Source: Peptococcaceae bacterium (lineage in GTDB: Bacteria; Bacillota; Peptococcia; DRI-13; UBA5745). From it: a stretch of 14,158 nt of DNA. A program made the position numbers and the translations under genes. Where the stretch lies: assembly GCA_031264885.1 (NCBI GenBank), contig JAISDM010000230.1, forward strand, positions 1 to 14,158. Reading direction: 5' to 3'. Each line of letters begins with the position of its first letter. Within the stretch, counting starts at the first letter, position 1. Below, one piece after another: positions 1 to 5,885 of this stretch. The notes under the pieces are model-generated. The model was not told the DNA's origin and did no database searches. It saw nothing but the letters and a program-made list of their open reading frames with translations.

Positions 1-10
1 GACGCGTCTC

Positions 11-34
11 GTAGGGGCGGCATTCTGCCGCCCG
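11..34 (+). repeat. Intergenic palindromic repeat, copy 1
   Basis: A 24-base element whose core is GGGCGGCA-TTC-TGCCGCCC, an 8-bp perfect inverted repeat around a 3-base centre, preceded by GTAG. It lies just 3' of the stop codon of the permease gene on the minus strand, so it would form a hairpin in the 3' end of that transcript. Near-identical copies are at 2933-2956 (inverted orientation) and 5833-5856. No T-tract follows, so it is not a canonical intrinsic terminator. Confidence 0.85.
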
Positions 35-43
35 CCTTGGGCG

Positions 44-2065
44 TTACTCACGCGTCCGCAGCATATTTTTCGCGCCCTGGCAGGTCGCCAGGAAGTAGCC
101 TCCGTATATGAGCAATATCACGGCCGCCGTAAAAAGGCTGCTGCCGAGTATATCCATATCGCCTATGCTGCTGATGATCCCGCCGGCCATGTTTATGCCC
201 ACGAAAGAATGAGCCAGCGCCAGGATCAGCGGCGCCCCGAAGTAGATGGATATCTGCGCGGTCAGCGCGCCGCGGGTCATTTTATCTTCCGCGCCCAGTT
301 TGCGGAGCAGGCCGTAGCGTCTGATATTGTCGCTGGCCTCCGAGAGCTGCGCGATGGCGAGCACCGTCGCCGAGGAGATCAGGAAGACGACGCCGAGGTA
401 TACCGCCAGATAGGCGACGGTTGTGGTGGTGGAATTGCTGGTTTCAAGCAATTCCGCCTTGGTCGTAACGGTTGTTCGCAGACGGACGCCATTTTCCTCG
501 GGCAATGAAATACCGGCCAGGAATTTTTTGCGCAGCGCCTCCGGGCTGCCTTCGCCGCTGCTGTCCAGGTAGTTGATGTGCAGCGCGTCGCTTACCGCCG
601 GGAACCCGTTCAGCAGCGCGCCGTTGACGATCAGCGTGGGCTCCGAGGTCCAATCCGTGGCGTTTCCCAGGGCATAGTGGCGGAAGAGGGAAGGTTCGGC
701 GCGCAGGATTGCGTCCCCAAGTTTTATTTCGGGCCGGCCGCTCATATAGCTGGCGATGGTCTCCGGCAGGTAACTCGCCCTGTTGAAATTCACCGCGAAT
801 TCATCCGCCCCCAGCGCAATCGGTTGGATGCCCTGCATACTCAGCAATGCGTTATAATCCGACAGCTTGATGAAGCGCGTTTTGATCCCGCGAATCTCCC
901 CGGATACCTCCAAGGGGATGCGGACGCCGGCGTCGTAACAGCGCAGCGCGATGTACTCCTTTGCGAAGCTGTCTATATTCACGCTGTTTTCGCTGACGGC
1001 AAGCGCCAGATCCACACCGGGGTAGGCGATCTCTGTGCCGCCTCCCAGGCTGCGGTAGTCCAGATCGACGGTGAAGCTGACGTCAAAGGGCGCGCTGCCG
1101 CGTATATCGGCGGATATGGCGTTGGCCATGCCCATGCCTGTAGAGAGCGCGCAGATAGAAAGAAACAGCATCAGGCACACGAAGGTTATGGAGACGTAAG
1201 CCGTGTTGATCTTGCTGTTGATTTGGCGCAGGACGAACATATTCAGACCCCTCAGGTACAGCTTCTTGTTTTGCTTGAGCAGCTTCAGAAGGAAGCCTGA
1301 GAGGGAAAAGAAGAACAGGAATGTCCCGGCCGCGCCGAGTCCGAGGATCAGCGGCAGCATACCGCTCAGCGCGGCCAGCCCGCCGCAGGTGACGATAACG
1401 TAGGCGGCGCCGATACAGATCAGCGACAGTATGAACAGGCACACCGAACGGGTAAGCCGCGGCTCCCTGAACCGCTGATTCTTGGCGTCCGCGTATAAAA
1501 GGTCGATCAGTTTTTGCTTCCAGACGGTGACGACGTTGAAGATCAGTATGAGGATGAAGGTCAGCCCGAAATAAAACAGGGCGTCGCTTAACGCAGACAG
1601 GGAAAACACGAATTTCAAGCCGCTGATTTCCGCCCCCAGCAGGCTGGCGGTGATCACGGCCATGCCCTGAGAGGAGAATATGCCGAGCACAATCCCGGCG
1701 AACAGCGCAAAAAGCCCCACAGCCACCGTTTCAAACACCAATATGCGGGATATCTTTCCGCGCTCCATGCCCAAGATCAGATAGACGCCGAATTCCTTTT
1801 TCCGCCGCTTGATGAGGAAATTGTTCGCGTATATGATCAGAAAACCCAGGACGCATGAGATGAATACGGAGAACCCGCCCATGAGGCGGTCCAGCGTCCT
1901 GAGCGCCAGGGTCTGGCCGGCCGTCAGGTTCATGACGGCCTGTTGGCTGTCGATGGAGTTGAACACGTAGAACACACAGACGCCTAAGGTCAGCGTCAGG
2001 AAATAGATGGCGTAATCGCGGAAACTCTTTTTGACGTTGCGCAGGGCGATTTTAAACGACGTCAC
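44..2065 (-). CDS. BceB-type ABC transporter permease (FtsX-like)
   Basis: Membrane subunit of an ABC transporter of the peptide-antibiotic resistance and sensing type (BceAB/MacB-FtsX superfamily), 673 residues. About ten membrane segments can be read: near residues 16-36, 62-81, 105-131, 156-183, 206-226, 232-260, 288-313, 548-575, 601-625 and 641-662. A large extracytoplasmic domain of roughly 230 residues (about 314-545) sits between TM7 and TM8, which is the hallmark of BceB permeases and the presumed ligand-sensing part. The N-terminus (ALRNVKKSFRDYAIYFLT) is typical of this permease subfamily. The start overlaps the 3' end of the ATPase gene by 14 bases, indicating translational coupling. 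The partner ATPase is immediately upstream. No two-component system is in the window, so the sensor kinase and regulator must be outside it or encoded elsewhere. The substrate cannot be told from sequence; bacitracin-, nisin- or lantibiotic-like peptides are usual for the family. Confidence 0.9.
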   Translation of the reverse strand: MTSFKIALRNVKKSFRDYAIYFLTLTLGVCVFYVFNSIDSQQAVMNLTAGQTLALRTLDRLMGGFSVFISCVLGFLIIYANNFLIKRRKKEFGVYLILGMERGKISRILVFETVAVGLFALFAGIVLGIFSSQGMAVITASLLGAEISGLKFVFSLSALSDALFYFGLTFILILIFNVVTVWKQKLIDLLYADAKNQRFREPRLTRSVCLFILSLICIGAAYVIVTCGGLAALSGMLPLILGLGAAGTFLFFFSLSGFLLKLLKQNKKLYLRGLNMFVLRQINSKINTAYVSITFVCLMLFLSICALSTGMGMANAISADIRGSAPFDVSFTVDLDYRSLGGGTEIAYPGVDLALAVSENSVNIDSFAKEYIALRCYDAGVRIPLEVSGEIRGIKTRFIKLSDYNALLSMQGIQPIALGADEFAVNFNRASYLPETIASYMSGRPEIKLGDAILRAEPSLFRHYALGNATDWTSEPTLIVNGALLNGFPAVSDALHINYLDSSGEGSPEALRKKFLAGISLPEENGVRLRTTVTTKAELLETSNSTTTTVAYLAVYLGVVFLISSATVLAIAQLSEASDNIRRYGLLRKLGAEDKMTRGALTAQISIYFGAPLILALAHSFVGINMAGGIISSIGDMDILGSSLFTAAVILLIYGGYFLATCQGAKNMLRTRE

Positions 2066-2819
2066 TGATATCGCCTCCCAACAAGCTGACCACTTCGATG
2101 ATCTTGTCGAAGAACTGCTTCCTTGTATCGCCGCCCCGTACTATGTGGTGAAACAGCTTCCCGTCGCGCAGGAACATGATCCGGTCGCAGTAACTCGCGG
2201 AGAAAGCGTCGTGGGTCACCATGAGGATGGTCGCGCCCCGCTCGCTCACCAATTGGCGGAAGCTCTCAAGCAGCATACGGGCGGACTTTGAATCCAGCGC
2301 GCCCGTGGGCTCGTCGGCGAGTATCAGAGACGGATTCGTAACGATGGCGCGGGCGCCGGCGACCCGCTGCTTCTGCCCGCCGGACATCTGGCAGGGATAC
2401 TTGGGCAGCACATCCGAGACGCCCAGAATGTTTGCCACACTGAGAACCCTTTCGTCGATTTCGCCGGCGGGGACGCTGAGGATACTCAATGCCAGCGCGA
2501 TGTTCTCGTAAGCGGTCAAGGTGTCCAGCAGATTGAAATCCTGAAAGACGAAGCCCAGCTTTTGACGGCGGAACCGGGCGATGGATTTCTCGTCCATTTC
2601 GGTGATGTCCTTGCCGTCTATGAATATTTGTCCCGACGTGACCCTGTCGATGGTTGAAATACAGTTCAGCAGCGTGGTCTTGCCGCTGCCGGAAGCGCCC
2701 ATGATTCCCACATATTCGCCGGTCTCCACCTCGAAGCTGACGTCCGCCAGCGCGCGGGTCAGATTGTTCTTGCCGCCGTAATATTTTTCCACGTTCAGCG
2801 TCCGCAAAATAGTAGACAT
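2052..2819 (-). CDS. BceA-type ABC transporter ATP-binding protein
   Basis: Cytoplasmic ATPase subunit, 255 residues, of the ABC transporter whose permease follows it. Visible motifs are Walker A GASGSGKT (residues 41-48), Q-loop glutamine in FVFQD (about 93), signature MSGGQ (145-149), Walker B LILADE with the catalytic glutamate (165-170), D-loop ALDS and the switch histidine in VTHD (about 203). Length and motif order fit the MacB/LolD/BceA group. The last residues, after the usual ABC core, are a short C-terminal extension (HHIVRGG to DISDVV). The ATG is preceded on the minus strand by an AAGGGGG ribosome binding site about nine bases away. The gene overlaps the permease start by 14 bases, so the two are one operon. 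An inverted repeat resembling a BceR-family operator lies about 85 bases upstream, suggesting induction by a cell-envelope-stress two-component system. Confidence 0.93.
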   Translation of the reverse strand: MSTILRTLNVEKYYGGKNNLTRALADVSFEVETGEYVGIMGASGSGKTTLLNCISTIDRVTSGQIFIDGKDITEMDEKSIARFRRQKLGFVFQDFNLLDTLTAYENIALALSILSVPAGEIDERVLSVANILGVSDVLPKYPCQMSGGQKQRVAGARAIVTNPSLILADEPTGALDSKSARMLLESFRQLVSERGATILMVTHDAFSASYCDRIMFLRDGKLFHHIVRGGDTRKQFFDKIIEVVSLLGGDISDVV

Positions 2820-2854
2820 TTGGATCGGATCCCCCTTAATGTTTTGGTAATCCC

Positions 2855-2860
2855 ACTATA
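2855..2860 (-). promoter_or_regulatory. Possible -10 box of the ABC transporter operon
   Basis: TATAGT on the minus strand, five of six matches to the SigA -10 consensus, 35 bases upstream of the ATPase start. No good -35 hexamer lies 16-18 bases further upstream, as is common in promoters that depend on an activator. The inverted repeat at 2903-2920 would be centred about 64 bases upstream of the expected transcription start, a reasonable activator position. Confidence 0.35.
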
Positions 2861-2902
2861 GCGCGGAACGCTTGGACCGGCCATCGAAAAAGCTTGCGTT
2901 AT

Positions 2903-2920
2903 CCTTACATTTTTGTAAGG
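2903..2920 (-). promoter_or_regulatory. BceR-type operator (inverted repeat)
   Basis: Perfect inverted repeat CCTTACA-TTTT-TGTAAGG (7-bp arms, 4-base spacer). Its core fits TNACA-N4-TGTAA, the pattern described for response regulators that control BceAB-type transporters in Firmicutes. It lies in the only upstream gap of the ABC transporter operon. The match to the motif is seen directly; regulation by a BceR-like protein is inferred, since no such regulator is in the window. Confidence 0.65.
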
Positions 2921-2932
2921 CGGGCATCATGA

Positions 2933-2956
2933 CGGGCGGCAGAATGCCGCCCCTGC
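2933..2956 (-). repeat. Intergenic palindromic repeat, copy 2
   Basis: Second copy of the 24-base palindromic element, in opposite orientation to copies 1 and 3. It matches copy 1 at 23 of 24 positions, the one change being in the flank (GCAG for GTAG). It sits 14 bases 3' of the MCP stop codon on the minus strand, so it would also form a hairpin at the end of that transcript. Confidence 0.85.
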
Positions 2957-2969
2957 GGCGCCGTCGCCG

Positions 2970-4997
2970 TTAGAATTTATATTGCTCCAGCATATCCCGC
3001 AGCTGTTTGGACAAACTGGCCAGCGATTCGGCGGCGGCGACAATCTCCTGCATACCGGCGGACTGCTCTTCGGTGGCGGCCGAAATCATCTGGCTGTTAT
3101 TGGCGGTTTCGTTGGAGATGGTTTTGATTTTTTCCACAGACGCGGCCACCTCGTCCTTGGAATGGGAAAGCATCTGAATGCTGGATGTGATGGATGTTAC
3201 GGCCTCGCTTACACTGCCGATCTGCCGCCGGATATCCGCGAAAGACTCCCCCGCCTCAAATATAATGCGTTTGCCGTTCTCCACCTCGCCGGAGCTTTTG
3301 TCCATCTGGTCGATGGCGACCTGAATCTGTTTCTGTATTTCTTCTATAATATTGGAAATACCGCCCGCGGATTCCTGGGCTTCTTCCGCGAGTTTCCTGA
3401 CCTCCTCGGCGACGATGGCGAAGCCGCGGCCCTGCTCCCCGGCGTGGGCCGCCTCAATCGCGGCGTTGAGCGCCAGCAGGTTTGTCTGGGTGGCGATATC
3501 GGTAATGGATATGACGATCTGGCTGATTTTTTCGGAGAATCCCCCCAGATTCCTTATGGATTTCGCCGTATCCTGCACCTTGGCGTTGATATTCGTAATA
3601 GAGTCAATGGCGACATTGATGGCGCCGCCGCCTTTTTCCAGAACAGAAGCGGTGGCTTTCACCGCGTGCTCAACCTCGTAGGCGTTACGCTCGATGTCTA
3701 TGATGCCGTCCCCGATGCTGTGAACGACCTCCGCCGTGGAATCCACGGCGTCCACCTGATCCGCCGCGCCCAGCGCCACCTGGGACACGGCCGCGGCGAC
3801 CTGTTCCGAGCCTTTGGCGGATTGCGTCGCGTTGGCCTCCAGCTTCTCACTGGCGGCGGCGATGTCCTCCGCGGCGTTATCGATATGCTGCATGGAGGTT
3901 CTCAGTATCTCCGCCATTTGTACAAAACCTTGCTGAAGCTGCGCTAATTCGTCGTTGCCGGAGACGCCCGTTTTGTTCGCGGCGGTGAAGTCGCCGCTTG
4001 AAATGGCGCCGGACTCCAGGGTGAGTATCGCGATCTTGTCTGTGATAAACTTCGTGATAAAAAACGACGCGAACACGCTGAAAACAATCGCGGCGAGGGA
4101 TATGGCGACGCTCAGATTCCTGCGGTCGCGCACGCTTTGCATCGCTTCATAATAATTCATGCGCGCCGCCACGCCCAGCGATGTTTCCGGGACGTTCGCG
4201 TAAGCGGAAATGACCCTTTCACCGTTAAACTCATATATCCGGATGCCGGATTCCCCCGCCGCGGCCGCTCCGGCCATTTCCCGCAAATCGGGAGGGACGG
4301 TTAGATCCGTGCCCGCGTCGGGCGCGATCAGTTTGAGCGCCCCGATATATTCGGTATTCGGATGGGCGAAGACAAGCCCCGTGACCCCGTCAAAAGCGAA
4401 AGCGTATGTACTCGGGCTTTCCTGAGCGCTCATAATGATTTCCTGAAGATTCTCGACGCCCACCGTGATGCCCAGGTACCTTTCGGGAGAGCCGGCGGCC
4501 CTCACAGGCGTGAGGACCATGATCGAAGGCTTGCCTGTGGTGGCCGACATGATGACCTCGTTCGAAATAACCGTTTGCCTTGTGCTTTTGGCCTGGTGGG
4601 CGTAATCTCTGGTCGAAAGACTGGCCCACTCACCCAAATGGTTCAGCCTGTCATAATTCCCGTCCATCATAAACGCCACGGAAAAAATCTCACTGCTGTT
4701 TTTGATCGCGTTGAGCGCCGGTATCATACTGTCTGTATCCTCAGAGGCAAACACAGTGTCCAGCGCCGCGGTTTCGACAATGGCGGCGGCTTTCAGCAGA
4801 TCGCCGCTGATCCTGGCCGCCGTCAAAACAGCGATGTTCAGGCGTTCATGCTCCTCTATGGCCTCCAGTTCCGACACACTGGACCGATAGCTGAAAATCT
4901 CCGTAGCCGAAACGGTAATAACGATAAATAGAACAATGAGAGCGGCAAGCTTAATCCGGATGCTGAAGAATCTTTTTTTTCCACCGTTGTGAGACAT
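2970..4997 (-). CDS. Methyl-accepting chemotaxis protein with extracytoplasmic sensor domain
   Basis: Transmembrane chemoreceptor of 675 residues that would signal through CheW/CheA to the flagellar motor. TM1 is at about residues 16-34. The periplasmic-type sensor region (about 35-293) has the length and features of a double Cache (dCache) ligand-binding domain, with stretches such as SIMVLTPVR and GITVGVENL. TM2 is at about 294-318, followed by a HAMP linker and a long coiled-coil signalling domain. The most conserved hairpin tip is clear near 490-535 (TNLLALNAAIEAAHAGEQGR, then GFAIVAEEVRKLAEEA). The start at 4997 is chosen over the in-frame ATG at 5084 because a good GAGGTG site lies seven bases upstream and the protein then begins MSHNGGKKRF just before TM1. 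The upstream ATG would place 29 residues across the structured leader. Transcribed alone, from a promoter at 5091-5119. The ligand cannot be deduced. No che or fla genes are nearby. Confidence 0.93.
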   Translation of the reverse strand: MSHNGGKKRFFSIRIKLAALIVLFIVITVSATEIFSYRSSVSELEAIEEHERLNIAVLTAARISGDLLKAAAIVETAALDTVFASEDTDSMIPALNAIKNSSEIFSVAFMMDGNYDRLNHLGEWASLSTRDYAHQAKSTRQTVISNEVIMSATTGKPSIMVLTPVRAAGSPERYLGITVGVENLQEIIMSAQESPSTYAFAFDGVTGLVFAHPNTEYIGALKLIAPDAGTDLTVPPDLREMAGAAAAGESGIRIYEFNGERVISAYANVPETSLGVAARMNYYEAMQSVRDRRNLSVAISLAAIVFSVFASFFITKFITDKIAILTLESGAISSGDFTAANKTGVSGNDELAQLQQGFVQMAEILRTSMQHIDNAAEDIAAASEKLEANATQSAKGSEQVAAAVSQVALGAADQVDAVDSTAEVVHSIGDGIIDIERNAYEVEHAVKATASVLEKGGGAINVAIDSITNINAKVQDTAKSIRNLGGFSEKISQIVISITDIATQTNLLALNAAIEAAHAGEQGRGFAIVAEEVRKLAEEAQESAGGISNIIEEIQKQIQVAIDQMDKSSGEVENGKRIIFEAGESFADIRRQIGSVSEAVTSITSSIQMLSHSKDEVAASVEKIKTISNETANNSQMISAATEEQSAGMQEIVAAAESLASLSKQLRDMLEQYKF

Positions 4998-5023
4998 GTC
5001 AATCACCTCAAGTTCAAATTTTC

Positions 5024-5059
5024 GAGCAGGGGGCCCTGTTCTTTCCGGAATTTTTCCGG
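5024..5059 (-). promoter_or_regulatory. Two inverted repeats in the MCP leader
   Basis: Between the MCP promoter and its ribosome binding site lie two dyads. The distal one is CCGGAA-TTT-TTCCGG (5045-5059). The proximal one has 8-base arms, GAGCAGGG and CCCTGTTC, around two bases (5024-5041), with one G-T pair. They could fold as hairpins in the roughly 85-base leader RNA or serve as operator sites. Function is not known. Confidence 0.5.
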
Positions 5060-5090
5060 GTTTGTTAAATATTATAGGACACATAAAGGA

Positions 5091-5119
5091 ATTATAATAT
5101 CTATTCCTTTAAAACTCAA
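5091..5119 (-). promoter_or_regulatory. SigA-type promoter of the MCP gene
   Basis: On the minus strand, -35 TTGAGT (5114-5119) and -10 TATAAT (5091-5096) with a 17-base spacer. It points toward the MCP gene, giving a leader of about 85-90 bases. A second TATAAT (5071-5076) lies downstream but lacks a -35. It is not the TAAA-N15-GCCGATAA type used by the motility sigma factor SigD. Confidence 0.7.
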
Positions 5120-5145
5120 TAGAAATATCTTGAAAACTGGGCATA

Positions 5146-5174
5146 TTGACAATCGGGAGCGCAGCCGATATAAT
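5146..5174 (+). promoter_or_regulatory. Consensus SigA promoter of greA
   Basis: Perfect hexamers TTGACA (5146-5151) and TATAAT (5169-5174) separated by exactly 17 bases. The expected transcription start is near 5181, giving a leader of about 50 bases before greA. It is divergent from the MCP promoter; the two -35 boxes are 26 bases apart, so the polymerases would compete or share a control region. Confidence 0.88.
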
Positions 5175-5187
5175 TACAAAATATAAA

Positions 5188-5209
5188 GATCACCCCTGCC
5201 GGGGCGGTC
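5188..5209 (+). promoter_or_regulatory. Hairpin in the greA leader
   Basis: GATC-A-CCCC-TGCC-GGGG-C-GGTC folds into an eight-pair stem with one mismatch and a TGCC loop, in the leader between the promoter and the GAGGAG site of greA. It is followed by TCTGTTTT, a loose T-rich run, so it could act as a weak attenuator. This role is inferred only. Confidence 0.4.
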
Positions 5210-5231
5210 TGTTTTGAGGAGCGTAGAAAAA

Positions 5232-5708
5232 ATGGCGGATAAAGCGGTTGTTTTGACGCAAGAAGGTCTGGAGAAGCTTGAACAGGAGTTGGAGACACTC
5301 AAGACCGTCAAGCGGCGTGAGATAGCGGGCCGGATCAAGCAGGCCATAGAATTCGGGGACATCAGCGAGAACTCGGAGTATGAGGACGCGAAGAACGAGC
5401 AGGCATTCATAGAAGGCCGCATCCTTGAAGTGGAAAAAATGCTGAGAAATGTCAAGGTGATCGAACAATCGGAGGATAACGACAAATCCCGGGTGGATCT
5501 GGGATCCAGGGTAGTCTTGAAGGATATGGAGTTCGATGATGAAATTGAATATTTCATTGTGGGATCCGCCGAGGCGGATCCCATGAAAAACCGTATCTCT
5601 AATGAAAGCCCCGTGGGCGCGGCGATTATCGGGAAGTATGTGGGCGAGGTCGTGCAGGTGAGCGCGCCGATCGGAGATTTGAATTACAAGATTGTTGAAG
5701 TGAAATAA
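5232..5708 (+). CDS. greA: Transcription elongation factor GreA
   Basis: Binds RNA polymerase through the secondary channel and stimulates cleavage of backtracked RNA, rescuing stalled complexes. The 158-residue length is the usual size. The N-terminal antiparallel coiled coil (about residues 10-75) carries the conserved tip with acidic residues D43 and E46 in GDISENSEYEDAKNEQ, which position the catalytic metal. The C-terminal FKBP-like domain includes ISNESPVGAAIIGK and ends YKIVEVK, as in other Firmicutes GreA proteins. The start is the ATG at 5232, preceded by GAGGAG (5216-5221), rather than the in-frame TTG at 5214, which overlaps that ribosome binding site. The gene appears monocistronic: it has its own consensus promoter and a strong terminator at 5717-5751. 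Confidence 0.97.
   Translation: MADKAVVLTQEGLEKLEQELETLKTVKRREIAGRIKQAIEFGDISENSEYEDAKNEQAFIEGRILEVEKMLRNVKVIEQSEDNDKSRVDLGSRVVLKDMEFDDEIEYFIVGSAEADPMKNRISNESPVGAAIIGKYVGEVVQVSAPIGDLNYKIVEVK
5560..5583. repeat. 24-base inverted repeat inside greA
   Basis: Perfect inverted repeat with 11-base arms (TGGGATCCGCC and its complement) around GA, wholly within the greA coding sequence. The encoded stretch GSAEADP is normal for GreA, so the dyad arises from codon choice within a conserved segment. Confidence 0.8.
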
Positions 5709-5716
5709 GCAGCGTC

Positions 5717-5751
5717 AAAACGGGACGACGGCAAGTTCGCGTCCCGTTTTT
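5717..5751 (+). terminator. Intrinsic terminator of greA
   Basis: Perfect 11-bp stem AAAACGGGACG (5717-5727) with CGTCCCGTTTT (5740-5750), a 12-base loop and a run of five T's, starting nine bases after the greA stop. The A-rich 5' arm makes it potentially bidirectional. It separates greA from the downstream envelope genes. Confidence 0.9.
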
Positions 5752-5832
5752 AACGCGCCGTCCTCACGCCCGGAATGACAAAAATACGGCGCCGGAACGG
5801 CGGGATGGACGCGTTCCCGCAATGACGTATCT

Positions 5833-5856
5833 GTAGGGGCGGCATCCTGCCGCCCG
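5833..5856 (+). repeat. Intergenic palindromic repeat, copy 3
   Basis: Third copy of the 24-base element, same orientation as copy 1, differing only by one base in the loop (TCC for TTC). It lies between the greA terminator and the flavoprotein gene, 29 bases before that gene's start codon. The preceding bases (5765-5828) look like a second intergenic repeat-type sequence with AATGAC at both ends, but no other copy is in the window. No convincing promoter for the downstream genes is visible in this gap. Confidence 0.85.
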
Positions 5857-5868
5857 GCCTTTGAATAG

Positions 5869-5875
5869 AAAGGGG
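5869..5875 (+). promoter_or_regulatory. Ribosome binding site for a TTG start
   Basis: AAAGGGG, ten bases before a TTG start codon. An in-frame stop at 5862 and no other start before the signal peptide make this TTG the only sensible start. The next gene uses the same AAAGGGG plus TTG arrangement (7792-7798, start 7807). Confidence 0.65.
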
Positions 5876-5885
5876 TACCTCTTCT

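Noticed and set aside
2982..3947. Long open frame (about 320 codons) on the plus strand opposite the MCP gene
   Set aside because: The minus strand encodes a canonical chemoreceptor with its conserved signalling hairpin. The opposing frame is open because of GC-rich codon bias and has no recognisable domain.
4998..5084. In-frame ATG at 5084 as the MCP start
   Set aside because: The added 29 residues run through the structured leader, and the ATG at 4997 has a good GAGGTG site just before TM1.
5164..5171. GCCGATAT as a SigD (motility sigma) -10 element
   Set aside because: It points toward greA, not the MCP gene, and overlaps a perfect SigA promoter; no TAAA -35 is at the right distance.
5214..5231. 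TTG at 5214 as an earlier greA start
   Set aside because: It overlaps the GAGGAG ribosome binding site for the ATG at 5232, which gives the standard 158-residue GreA.
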